From assembly GCF_019578655.1 (NCBI RefSeq), contig NC_063263.1, positions 12,585,001-12,649,000 of the forward strand: DNA of 64,000 bases, written 5' to 3'. Shown piece after piece: positions 12,301 to 23,378 of this stretch. Origin of the DNA: Ricinus communis. Its lineage: Eukaryota > Streptophyta > Magnoliopsida > Malpighiales > Euphorbiaceae. How positions within the stretch are numbered: position 1 is the first letter of the stretch; every line of letters begins with the position of its first letter. The translations under genes and the position numbers were made by a program. The notes beneath the pieces were generated by a model that did no database searches, was not told where the DNA came from, and was given only the letters and a program-made list of their open reading frames with translations.

Positions 12301-14010
12301 AAAGATTTCATAGCTACATCCTATTATTTATTTATTACCCCTCTCTCTACTTACCAATTATATATATATTAATTGTTTTATTCAGTTTTACTGTGAATAT
12401 TACTTCATTTATTTCCCTCTTCATGAAAGAGGTATTGATATCTGTACAGCAATACATGTGTATATATAAATGATAAATTATTTTTCTATCTTTATCGTGC
12501 AATATTTTTTAAATTTTTCTTGCTTAATATTTTTAATTTAGTCATAAGAAAATATGGCTCTCCTAAAATATAAAAACGAGAATGTAAATGAATGTCACAA
12601 TTTTAAAACTTAAATTCTGATTTTATTTTGAGAAAACTAACTAAAGAGAATTTGATGATATCATATACTCCTACTGACAAAGTATTACATATATTTGAAT
12701 TATTAAAATATAAAATTATTGTAAAATTTTGAATTTTTGTTTTTTGGTGAAGAAAGTAAAATTTTAAAAGTGGGTTTTGAAATTTGAATATTTGTCACGA
12801 GAAAAAAATAAAAGAATAAAAATAGCAAAATGAAATTTTAAATACAAAAGAGATTTTAATATTAGTAGTTTCTATGATTCATGTATATATTCATATTTTC
12901 AGAGAAAATCTAATATGACAAAAGAAAAGAAGCAAAAATGACTTGCTTTGGGTAATAGGTGCTACTAAGATATCATATCAAAATGAAAATGATTCTTTTT
13001 TGAGTTAATTTCATCGGAATCATTTTCTGAAGAGATCTTATGTTCTATAAAAGTGTAAATTGAACTCACATGCATAAATTTGATTGGCAACCCTCGACTC
13101 TTTTGTTTCTCTTGCTAAATCCAAAGTAAACATTTTCAAAATCTTATCATTCCTTTTCCTGATTAACTAATTAAAGTTCTTGATGAAACTATATATATGG
13201 AAAAAGCACGTAGCTGTACGTATAACTGAAGGAGATCTACAAGAAAAGGTTGAAATTTTGTATGTATTTACATCCAACAATAAGTAGTTATCATGAATAG
13301 TAAGAAATGTTACTTCCAAGCTGTCTCACATACAATATCTAATATTTAAAGACACCACCAAATCACTAGAAACATATAAAAGCTTAGAAGCAAGGTCCTT
13401 TATTGAACATAACCAAACTGTTAAGAAAGGAAAACAAAAACTAACTAAAAGAACAAAAAAGAAAGGAACTAGTAACCTTCACTCCTTACTAATATTTTGC
13501 GTTTTACATATACATATTAATCTTCTTTTTTACCTTGACATCACTCCTCATGAGAAAGAGCTACAAGAAAACGAAGACAGACAGAAAGAAAATTTTGAGA
13601 AAAAGAGAAGAATATATTAATACAGTCACTTTTCCTTAACGGTAAAGCTCAAAGGGTGTGGTCACGGTTGGCTTACAGTACCTCTCATGTCATACCATAT
13701 ATACTACCATTTTTTTCAGTAAACAAATACATTGAGGTTTCTCTTTCAGCTGTTCTTTGTCTCCTCTTCAAGCTGAATTAACAGTACCCTTCAATTGTCT
13801 CTATCACTATCTTGCTTACAAGCTTTGGTTTTCATTCTCTACCTAATTCAACACCACCACCACCTCTCCTCTTCTTCTCTTTTAACAAACTGGTGCTCTC
13901 TCTCTCTAGCATCTTTCGAGCTCTATAAGAAGATTTCTTTTGACCCCCTTGACTGCAATCACAACATCATATTATATATCATACCATAATTCTACTCAAA
14001 CCAACATAAA
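12301..14010. other. Intergenic: pectinesterase 3' flank and laccase promoter
   Basis: The first 200 bases are probably the pectinesterase 3' UTR. The rest is AT-rich with no recognised gene. The pyrimidine-rich stretch 13740-13920 just before the laccase start is probably its 5' UTR; the open frame at 13795-13989 overlaps this leader and shows no domain. Confidence 0.5.
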
Positions 14011-16178
14011 ATGGCTGTAAGTACAAGAGTTCATTTTCTCTTTCTTTGCTTGATTGGATTCATCTCTCTATCGGTCGAAGCTGCTGTCAAGAAATACCAA
14101 TTTGATGTGAGTAGTAATTAAGATCATGCACAGGGTTTCTTTAGTTCTTCTATGTAATGTTATTGGATTTTGCTTTTTCTTGGTGAAATACCCTTTTGTG
14201 CTTTTTGTCAGATTCAAGTGAGAAATGTAAGTAGATTGTGTCACGCCAAGCCCATTGTTACAGTAAATGGGAGGTTTCCAGGGCCAACAATATATGTCAG
14301 AGAAGGAGATAGGGTTCTCGTGAATGTGACCAATAACGCACAATATAACATGTCTATTCATTGGTATATGATTAAATGTTTTATCTTATGCGTAGATGCT
14401 CTGACATCACGAGGAAATTAATGTAAACCCGAAACATCAGGTTCTGTAAGTAATCATAAAAATGGAAACTTTTTCGTGTGTGCAGGCATGGATTAAAGCA
14501 GTTTCGTAATGGATGGGCAGATGGGCCTGCTTATATAACACAATGTCCTATCAAGACAGGCCATACATATACCTATGACTTCAACGTAACAGGGCAAAGA
14601 GGAACATTATGGTGGCATGCACATATCTTATGGCTAAGGGCTACTGTTTATGGTGCTATTGTTATCATGCCTAAACCAGGGACACCATTTCCTTTTCCTC
14701 AGCCACAGAGGGAAGAACTCCTCATTTTAGGTGGGACTTGTGGACTAATAAAGTTGTATAAGCTAATCAAGATAGATATACATTGACTTCTAAACCATTG
14801 GTTCTGGCATAATTGTTGTGCAGGAGAATGGTGGCACAATGATGTGGAACAGATTGTTAAACAAGGGAATAAGATGGGACTGCCTCCAAATGCATCTGAT
14901 GCGCATACCATTAATGGGAAGCCTGGACCCCTCTTCCCATGCTCCGAAAAACGTCAGAATCTTAGTTTACATGTTTTGCAAAGCACATCATAAGTAGCTG
15001 CATTAATTCTCACTTTTCACGATTTTCTTGCAGATACTTTTGCCATGGAAGTTGAACAGGGAAAGACATACCTCCTGAGGATAATCAATGCTGCACTCAA
15101 CGATGAGCTTTTCTTTGCCATTGCAGGGCACAATCTGACAGTAGTAGAAATTGATGCCGTTTATACAAAACCCTTTACAACTCGAGCAATATTAATTGCA
15201 CCAGGCCAAACAACAAATGTTCTTGTTCAAGCAACACAAGCACCTAACAGATATTTCATGGCAGCAAGGCCTTTCATGGATGCACCACTTTCCGTTGACA
15301 ACAGGACTGCCACTGCTATACTACAATACAAGGGCATTCCCAATACTGTACTCCCTATTCTTCCTCAGCTTCCTGCACCTAATGATACAGTTTTTGCCCT
15401 TAGCTACAATTCCAAGCTTAAAAGCCTTAATACACTACAATTTCCTGCAAATGTACCACTTAAAGTTGACAGACATCTTTTCTACACAATTGGTTTAGGA
15501 ATAAATCTCTGTCCAACGTGCTTAAATGGAACCCAACTCACTGCTTCTTTAAACAACATAACTTTTGTAATGCCTCAAATTGGCCTACTTCAAGCTCATT
15601 ACTTCAACATAAAGGGAGTATTCAGAACAGATTTTCCTGATAAACCACCAACACCTTTCAATTATACTGGTGCACCTCTGACTGCAAATCTTGGGACTAC
15701 CTTAGGCACAAGGCTTAGTAAAATTGCATACAATTCAACTGTGCAATTAGTGCTACAAGATACAAATCTTCTAACTGTTGAATCACACCCTTTTCACTTG
15801 CATGGCTATAATTTCTTTGTAGTTGGAACTGGGATTGGAAACTTTAATCCTAAAAAAGATCCAGCAAAATTTAACTTAGTTGATCCTCCTGAAAGAAATA
15901 CAGTTGGTGTTCCTACTGGCGGATGGACTGCCATTAGGTTCAGGGCAGATAATCCAGGTATGCACTGAAAACTACTTAAGTTTTCCAATGAACCTGTTAA
16001 TCAAAAAATATTTTCTTGATTTTCTTTTCCTTTGTTTATTTTTGCAGGGGTGTGGTTTATGCATTGTCACTTGGAGCTACATACAGGATGGGGTTTGAAA
16101 ACAGCATTCGTTGTTGAGGATGGAAGTGGACCAGATCTATCCGTCATGCCTCCACCCAAGGATCTTCCTCCTTGTTAG
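14011..16178 (+). CDS. Laccase (multicopper oxidase)
   Basis: Secreted blue multicopper oxidase that oxidises monolignols or flavonoid phenolics in the cell wall. Six exons keep frame: 14011-14106, 14212-14363, 14486-14730, 14824-14952, 15034-15957 and 16048-16178, giving 558 residues, the usual length. A signal peptide covers about the first 25 residues. All four copper motifs are present: HWHG at 82-85, WWHAH with H127 and H129, HPFHLHG from 459, and HCHLELH at 521-527 with C522 as the type-1 copper ligand. The short first exon and long fifth exon match plant laccases. Several N-x-S/T sites suggest glycosylation. A miR397-type target lies at 15083-15103. Which laccase clade it belongs to cannot be fixed by eye. 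Confidence 0.95.
15083..15103 (+). promoter_or_regulatory. Putative miR397 target site in laccase mRNA
   Basis: This 21-base coding stretch pairs with miR397 (sequence from memory) at 18 positions by Watson-Crick pairing, with one G:U wobble at miRNA position 15, a mismatch at position 21 and a mismatch at position 3. Positions 10 and 11, where slicing occurs, are paired. miR397 control of laccases through this same segment (around residues INAALND) is established in plants. The seed mismatch could weaken the effect here. Confidence 0.6.
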
Positions 16179-17519
16179 AATTTCCAAAACTAAACACTGA
16201 ATTTGGATTCTTTAATGAATTTGGATTCATTAACCATCTTTTCAATTTATTATTTTCAGGCATAAATGCTTGAAAAGTCCAGGAATTAGATTAGAGGCTG
16301 ATGTATTAAATGGAGGAAAAGAATTAAACATTTGAAATTGTAATTGTATTTCAAATTCAAATTATTGTGCAATAAATTTCTGGGTCCATAGCGGCCACAT
16401 ATTTTAAGTCCAACAGAGTAGTTTTTTAGGTCAAATTAAGATTATCCTTAATTTTAACATATATATTTAAGAATATGATGTAATATGAATCCGCATAGAT
16501 TGTAAGAATGTTCAAATATTGGACGGTGATACGAATATGTGTATTCTTTGAAATTATGTTTTATAATAAAAAATTATGGTGCAGCCAGAAAGTAAAACCC
16601 TTAGTAACAACATTATGAATGATGCCCTGAACTTGAATTAGAATAATAGCAATCCTCTCTGGTGCAATAGTATTTGCAAATAGAACTACATCAAAATGTG
16701 GATTCTCTGAATAATATGAGAATGAAGTTAGAACAATAGCAACCCCTTTAGTGCTAAAATGATTTATCTGCTTTTGATAGCCCAGGCAGGCCCTGGGCAA
16801 TGAACAACAGTAAGAGTGGCTAATGTTCTTCCGACAGTCCAGCTCTTGAACTCTTTTTTTAACTCTATTTGAATGCCATTAGGCGCTCAAAAGATGTCCT
16901 GCTCATACCCTTAGCCACAATCTAAATTTAAATGCTACATGAACAGAAGAAGGAATAGCTTTAAAAAGAAACGTTTTGACATTTCATTATGGCAGCCAAA
17001 ATGGGGAATTGTCATAGCTTAATCAATTGTAAGAGAACCCCAAAACTGGATTTCTGGCATACTTTCTTTCTAGAGATAAACCAGTACTACATGCGGCATG
17101 CTAGTCTTCGACAAACAACAAACTGGAACATGTACTGCCTAGAAAACATGCCGGATATAAAAACGGAATGTTAATTAAAAAGAGAGAAGTAAACATCCAT
17201 ATTCATTGAAAGAGCTCAATTTTCATACCTAAAACAATCTTTGGTATTTCAAGGTGATGAAACCTGCTAATATATCAAACAGAAACTAATTCTCTCAATT
17301 GTCAAAATCTCAAGGAAACAACAAAAGGACAGTGGAATGAAGAGACATCATGAAGTTCAAAATGACAGAAACAATAGAATCACTTTACTAGAACAAAACT
17401 CCATCTTTCATGAGAAAAACATCTATTGCTTGTATGTGTAATCACAGGAGAAAATCTCCTTCAAGCAGGCTAGAAAATAAAACACTTCATCCAACCCAAA
17501 AATGGCCTCCAAAAAATTT
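16179..17519. other. Convergent intergenic region between laccase and syntaxin
   Basis: The laccase 3' UTR likely runs to about 16400, where an AATAAA-like signal (GCAATAAAT) is seen near 16371. The minus-strand open frame at 16561-16800 has no recognised domain but contains an imperfect internal duplication. The stretch 17180-17519 is probably the syntaxin 3' UTR. Confidence 0.5.
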
Positions 17520-18410
17520 TCAAGAAGCTAGTATAGAAACAAGTATTACCATTAGAACCAGCAAAACAATCCCAATCCAACATCCCCAATTCCTATTCTT
17601 CTTCATTTGCTTAGCATAGTATAACCCATTAGTACCACCACTAATATAAGTCCTGCCACGAGCTACATTCTCTTCAATATTGTCAATCTCATCACCTTGT
17701 GTCTCTATCAAGACAGCCATATCCAGAAACAGTTGATGCAACTCGGTCAAGCTCCTCTGTATATCCTTCAAAGCTTCATGCCTCTCTTTATTCTCCAAAA
17801 CTAAATCTACTTTCCCTTCAAAAACTTTCTCTTTCCCACCTCCCAAAACCATCTTCTCTAATACTTCCTCACTCGGATGCTCACCGGTCACATTATAGTA
17901 CCTCCTTTTGAGTCCCTCTCTATGATCTTTCAAAATTTGTTCTCTCAATGCTTGAAAATGATGCATCATCTCTCTTAACTTAACTCTCAATCCATCAGTC
18001 ACGGAAACCCTTGTTCTATCAATAGGGCTGCCTTCTTTATAAGCCATTGACAAACTACGATTAGCCACATTAGACTTGTCAAGTGATTCCAATCTTGACT
18101 TGATAATCTTGGCTTTCCGAAGAATTGTAACCATATCTGAGTTTATTCTGTCTCTAATTCCTTTAAGCACTTTAGTACTGTGAGTAGATTTTGAGTCTTC
18201 ATTTAGGTCTTGAAGGTCGAGGAGGAGATTAGTGATCTCTTCCATTTCAGTCTTGATTCCATTCACTTCTTCAAAGAACTTTGTCAGGTTCTTCTCATCA
18301 GCAGGATCTAATTCACCCATCTCAAGATCTGGTTCAGATTCCATATCTCTCATGGCCTGTTTCTTGAGTTCTACGTAACTGAGGAATGATTGAGTCATTA
18401 AATCATTCAT
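17520..18410 (-). CDS. Syntaxin of the SYP11 group (SYP112/KNOLLE type), Qa-SNARE
   Basis: Membrane-anchored Qa-SNARE for vesicle fusion at the plasma membrane or cell plate. The coding region is a single 296-residue frame, the normal length. It begins MNDLMTQSFLSYVELKKQ, the SYP1 family opening. An N-terminal Habc helical bundle spans roughly residues 35-160. The SNARE motif lies about 200-262, with the zero-layer Gln in the segment VLIETQGDEIDNIEENV. A hydrophobic anchor (about 275-294) ends the chain. Lack of introns within the coding region is usual for SYP1 genes. A strong 3' splice site (TTTTGCAG/GT) about 25 bases upstream of the ATG indicates a 5' UTR intron. SYP112 (At2g18260) is the closest by recall; SYP111 is the alternative. 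Confidence 0.93.
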   Translation of the reverse strand: MNDLMTQSFLSYVELKKQAMRDMESEPDLEMGELDPADEKNLTKFFEEVNGIKTEMEEITNLLLDLQDLNEDSKSTHSTKVLKGIRDRINSDMVTILRKAKIIKSRLESLDKSNVANRSLSMAYKEGSPIDRTRVSVTDGLRVKLREMMHHFQALREQILKDHREGLKRRYYNVTGEHPSEEVLEKMVLGGGKEKVFEGKVDLVLENKERHEALKDIQRSLTELHQLFLDMAVLIETQGDEIDNIEENVARGRTYISGGTNGLYYAKQMKKNRNWGCWIGIVLLVLMVILVSILAS

Positions 18411-19489
18411 TCTTACTATGATTTATAATTACTCACCTGCAAAAGAAAGTTAAATTCTCAAGAACTTAAACGTCGCTAATATAATAATAATGCTAATCAA
18501 AACATAAAGAGAAACAAGAATATGTTTCAAGAAAAGTTTCTTTTTTTTTTTTACAGAAAGAAAAAAGATACCACAAATGGATCAAGAATTAAGGAAAGAT
18601 ACTGAAATCTGGTTATTGATTATGATGCTTCTCCAATTAGAAACCTGAAATGAACAAAAAGAATTGGCTAAGGAATAACATGAGCAATCATAAATTAAAA
18701 ATATACTTCTTTCACAGTTTCAAAAATGAGGTATCCAGATCATAAAGACTTAAGATTTCTTCCCTGTTCCATTTATCACTCTACAGAATTTTCTCTGAAA
18801 CTAAAAGAACTTCTTTTTAAAAAAAGAAAAACAGAACACATGAAAGGCCTACGAGGGGAACATTGATATCATGCTTTATGAATTCTAAATTCAGTAACCT
18901 AAAAAGAGAAAGTTTCTTAATAAAAGAAAAAAAAACAAGCTTCATAAGTGACAGAAGGTAAAGTAAATATGAAACTGGTGCCATATTTTATCTTTTCTAA
19001 TATTTAAAATTCTGAGTCCATCAAGAAAAAAAGAAACCATGAAGAAACTAAGCATGAAGAGGTAATTTACTAGAATTGAAGAAATGAAAAAGAAACCTCG
19101 ACGAAATGATGATCTTTCTTGCAATGGAAAAACAGTCTAATTCTTTAATCTTTTCTCATAAACTGAGGATTCTAGAGTATAAGATTAGAAGAGAAAACAC
19201 TGAGGACGAAGAACAAATGGGTTTTGAGAGAAATAAAGAATTTGTGCAACTTAAAAAGATACAAAAATCATATGAATGAAAGGAGGGTCATCAATGGCTC
19301 GAGTTTCTGTTACGTTTTCTTGGGTTTATTTTCAAAATTTGAAATTTAAAGGTTTCTACGTGGAAAGCCGTTTTGGGTACTACGAAAAAGTCCATTCTGT
19401 CCCTTGAAAAACGACAACGTATAGGACCCAAAACCCGGGTCCTGAAACCAATAAAACCGTTAGCCGCCCATTCAAATTGAAGAATCCAA
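18411..19489. other. Shared upstream region of syntaxin (-) and first reductase (+)
   Basis: A divergent promoter region. On the minus strand, a polypyrimidine tract and TTTTGCAG acceptor near 18437 mark the end of a syntaxin 5' UTR intron, so that gene's first exon probably lies around 18650-19260. The plus-strand reductase starts at 19490 with a short leader. The minus-strand frames at 18942-19124 and 19291-19572 show no domain. Confidence 0.5.
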
Positions 19490-21640
19490 ATGGAGATGGA
19501 GAAGAAGAGCAAAGTACTGATAATTGGATCAACTGGAAATCTAGGGTACCATTTAGCACATTTTAGTATCAAATTCTGTCACCAAACTTTTATTCTTGTT
19601 AGGGACTCTGCTTATACTGACCCAATTAAACTACAAAAGATTAACTCTTTATCTGATGCTGGAGCCACTGTTCTCAAGGTCCACATTCCCTTTCTCTCTT
19701 TTGGTTTTTGCTTAATTACTGTTTAGTATGGGTTCTTATGTGCAAAATTTAAATTTTTGAAAAAGAGTAGGTTTTTTTTATTAGGGGTCTTTGGAGGATG
19801 AGAAGAGCCTTGTTGAGGCAGTGAAGCAAGTGGATGTGGTGATATGTTCAATTCCATCAAAACAGGTTCTTGACCAGAGACTTCTTATTAGAGCTATTAA
19901 AGCAGCTGGGTGTATCAAGGTTGTTACTCTCTTTCTATTCTTTATCTGTGAAATGATTTAGGATATTTTTATTGTCTTTTTTTTTTAACTCTAGGAGTCG
20001 TTTTATATTTAATTTATTGAATTTGTTTCCCCCTTTTCTTATTTGCTTTAATAATGGCACAGTGTCAGAAGAAGATGGAGTCCTGGTATATTCATAGACA
20101 AAGGATGAACTATATACTTAACTTTTAGCCCCTTTTGGTAACCAAATATAGAATATCTACTTAATTTCAGACTCAGAGAAACAAATAATGAAAGGCTTGA
20201 AAAATTCGTTTTGCCGACAGCTTGGAATAGAACATAGATGCATAAGCTAAGAACTACCATTGTTGTCCTGGCCCAAACCTTGATTTGGAAATATCAACTG
20301 GTAACAATGACAATGAAGGAAATGTTCGAGAAATAGTATAGTAATTTTGCTCTTTTACATTTCTGTTTATTATAGTGCTTTGCATGCTTAAGAAGTGTTT
20401 ATGCATGTACGCGAGGAGTGAAAGATAGAGGAAAGCACGCATCCTCAATAAAAGACTTGTTTTATTGATCAATAAGATAGATGCATACATGAGTTGTTGC
20501 AGAAGTTCATTCCATCAGAATTTGGAGCAGATCCAGATAAAGTTCAAATATCTGGCATGGACTATAACTTCTATTCGCGGAAATCTGAGATTCGGCGTCT
20601 TGTAGAAGCTGAAGGCATTCACTATACTTACATCTGCTGCAACTTTTTAATGAGATATTTACTTCCATCATTAGTTCAGCCTGGTTTAATGACTCCGCCC
20701 AGGGACAAGGTCACAGTGTTCGGAGATGGAAATGTTAAAGGTGTAATGCTCAAGATCCAATTATGCAAGTTGATCAGACCTTTTAGGATGTTCTTAGCAC
20801 TGGTATCTTAATAAATGCAATTTCTTTGCAGGCGTCTTTGTGAAGGATGAGGATGTTGCTGCCTTCACCATTTGTGCTATTGATGATCCACGTACATCAA
20901 ACAAGGTGCTGTATTTGAGGCCACCGGGAAATGTCTACTCAATAAATGAGCTAGTTGGGATTTGGGAGAGCAAGATTAGGAAAAAGCTTGAAAAGATTTA
21001 TATACCAGAAGACCAACTTCTTGTCAAAATCAAAGGTATTTTAACTTGTTTATATGGATAGCATTCACTTAGAGACTAGGCCCCTCCTTTATTTTTTTGA
21101 GCAAATGAGTACAAAACACAACTTCTTTCATGATTAATTAGTTACACATTGCATGTAAATTCCATTAGATTAAAAATGAATATGATAGTAACTAGGTTTG
21201 GCCATCGATATAATAGAATATGTTTTTTATACTTGAAATAACTTATTTTCATACATTCTCATTTTTACTGTCTTTGCTTTGGCATTGGTTGGGACCTTTG
21301 ACTTGTGCTAGTACATGCACAAGATTGCTCTTGTCCACAGATCCATGGAATGGGCTTGTCTGTCCATAGATCCATGGAATGGACCTGTCTCCTCCTCTCT
21401 CATGTTCTCTAACTCTCTCCTTTCGTTAAACTTATGTCTCGCAATATTTGATTTACTCTTTCTTGCATTGCAGAGACTCCATATCCAGACAATATGACTC
21501 TGATTTTTATATACTCAGTCTTCGTTAAAGGAGATCACACATACTTTGATATTGAATCTTCTGGAGGGTTAGATGGGACACAGTTATACCCGCAGTTAAA
21601 ATACACTACGATCAGCGAGTATCTGGAGACCTTAGTATAA
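19490..21640 (+). CDS. NADPH-dependent reductase, isoflavone reductase-like (PCBER/PLR family), copy 1
   Basis: Atypical short-chain dehydrogenase (NmrA-like) of the pinoresinol/isoflavone/phenylcoumaran reductase family. Five exons keep frame: 19490-19678, 19785-19919, 20503-20740, 20832-21035 and 21474-21640, giving 310 residues. The Rossmann NADPH motif GxTGxxG is present as G13-STGNLG-G19 and the family's catalytic Lys as K135 three residues before IRR. FIPSEFG, RDKVTVFGDGN and DPRTSNK are family blocks. It is more diverged from copy 2 than a recent duplicate would be and recalls Arabidopsis At4g34540, whose enzymatic role is not firmly known to me. Exons 2-4 have exactly the same lengths as in copy 2 (135, 238, 204). 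The third intron is unusually long (583 bases). Substrate cannot be predicted. Confidence 0.9.
21332..21389 (+). repeat. Tandem duplication of a 29-bp unit inside an intron
   Basis: Two adjacent 29-base copies (21332-21360 and 21361-21389) share TGTCCA-AGATCCATGGAATGG and differ at about three positions. They lie in the fourth intron of the first reductase gene and look like a simple local duplication. Confidence 0.85.
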
Positions 21641-23378
21641 CATTGGAAGGATCTTAACTTCTAGCATCTTTATCTGCTTGCTACAATTGATTTAGGGACT
21701 GGCCGAAGATATTTTCTCCAGAACCTGATCGGAATGTTAAGAAGTATTTTTGCAAGGGAATGTAAGAGCTTATACAATGATGTACTTCTCATAATAATAC
21801 GTGAAGTGCTTGGAGTTAGTTGTATCATATGCATTCTCTTGAATAATTGGTTCTTGTGATGGTCGGAACCTCGTACTCCATTCAATTTATCAACATCATG
21901 CCAGTCCTTATCTTGACTCTGGCAGATTTTCGTTGAGTTGTTTCTCAGTTTGATCATTGTTAATGTGCTGTTGGGGTCGATAGCAAGTCTTATATCCTTC
22001 TGTAGCTCATAATACTGTGTTATAATGTGAAATACTAGTGCCAGTTGGGTATTCTACTCTGTTCTACACATGTAATCTTAGGCTAAGTGAACTTGCAATT
22101 ATCAAAATCTCTACATAACAGAGAGAGGAAGCAGATTCAAATGGACATGGGTCAGAGAGTTTTGCATTGGCATCTGACTCGAGAACAGTTTATTACAAAT
22201 GACAGTGGCTATAAGAAGTAAGATGTCTATAACCTCCCACGAAACACAAATGGCGGGAACATGGGCGTGTTCCTGATCCAGAAACGACGACAGCATCATC
22301 ACGTAAATGTCATAATCTTGCCATTTATTTACCTATTAATCTGGAAATTATAACACTTCCCCTGCCTCTTACAACATAAATTCCTAATTTACCTAAAAAA
22401 ATTCTTTTCTGCATGATGCAAAATTTAGTAGTAGACAGTGGCAGCAAAAGCCACTCTCCTTATTCTGCCAAGGACAGAAGCCGTTTTTACATATCCAACG
22501 AACCTCTCTCCTCGAGCAAAAATACTTCTTTTGATATTACATGCATTATTTACTATCATCCAGATATTCCTGAAGACATTGCCCTCCAAATTTTTCAGAA
22601 TGATTATTAGAGAATCTGGAGCCGTCAGAGCTAATGATCTTCCACCTAAGCAATTTAGCCCAAGGGACTTTAGTGTGTGTCCGTGTAATACCTTGCTAAG
22701 CACCTGCAAGTAAGAACTAACCTGAACCCGAACGTTTCCATACAATGCTGTCAATGCTGCTGAAATCAACTTTGTATTGTGTAGAGACTTGTGTCGAAGC
22801 ACTCAAAGTTACATCATCCAAAGGGTCAGGGAACCTCCATCTGTTCCCCTCCATCTATCCATGACTTCAGCAGATTTTTAAAATTTTGTTAGCGAAAAAT
22901 ACATAAATGAAATGGTAACGTCTTTTCTAACTTAACCAAAATTTTGAGTTTAAATCTTAATATCCAACTAACTAGCAGCTAGAAAACACCATTGTAAATC
23001 CACTTTTAATATATCTTCTAATTAAAAATATGTTAGATTCTATAAGTTAATATCATTAACTTTTATAATTTTTTTATATATTTTTAGATATTTTAATTTT
23101 ATAATTATTATAAAAATTAATTATATATAATACGTAAATTAGTGAAGATGTATTTTAATAATTACTTACTAAATTAATAATTAAAAAAATTATGAATTAT
23201 TATTTGAAATAAATTAAAAAGAAAAAAAAATCTATCTATTTATAATGGAGCGAGTGAAATATTAAAAAGAAAAAGCTGAAATTAATGCTCGACATTGGAA
23301 TTCTATGCTTCTATTGCCAGTTGTCCTTAGAAAATCCACTTGTAATTTGGCCATAGATTAACCTGAAAATCGGGTAAG
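21641..23378. other. Spacer between tandem reductases; unexplained open region
   Basis: The first part contains the 3' UTR of copy 1. From 22425 to 22802 both strands are open at once (125 residues on minus, 91 on plus), with balanced base composition, but neither translation shows a domain I recognise. From about 22870 to 23270 the sequence becomes very AT-rich just before copy 2. Confidence 0.5.

Noticed and set aside
15196..15498. 100-residue plus-strand frame in the laccase
   Set aside because: Out-of-frame shadow of the fifth laccase exon.
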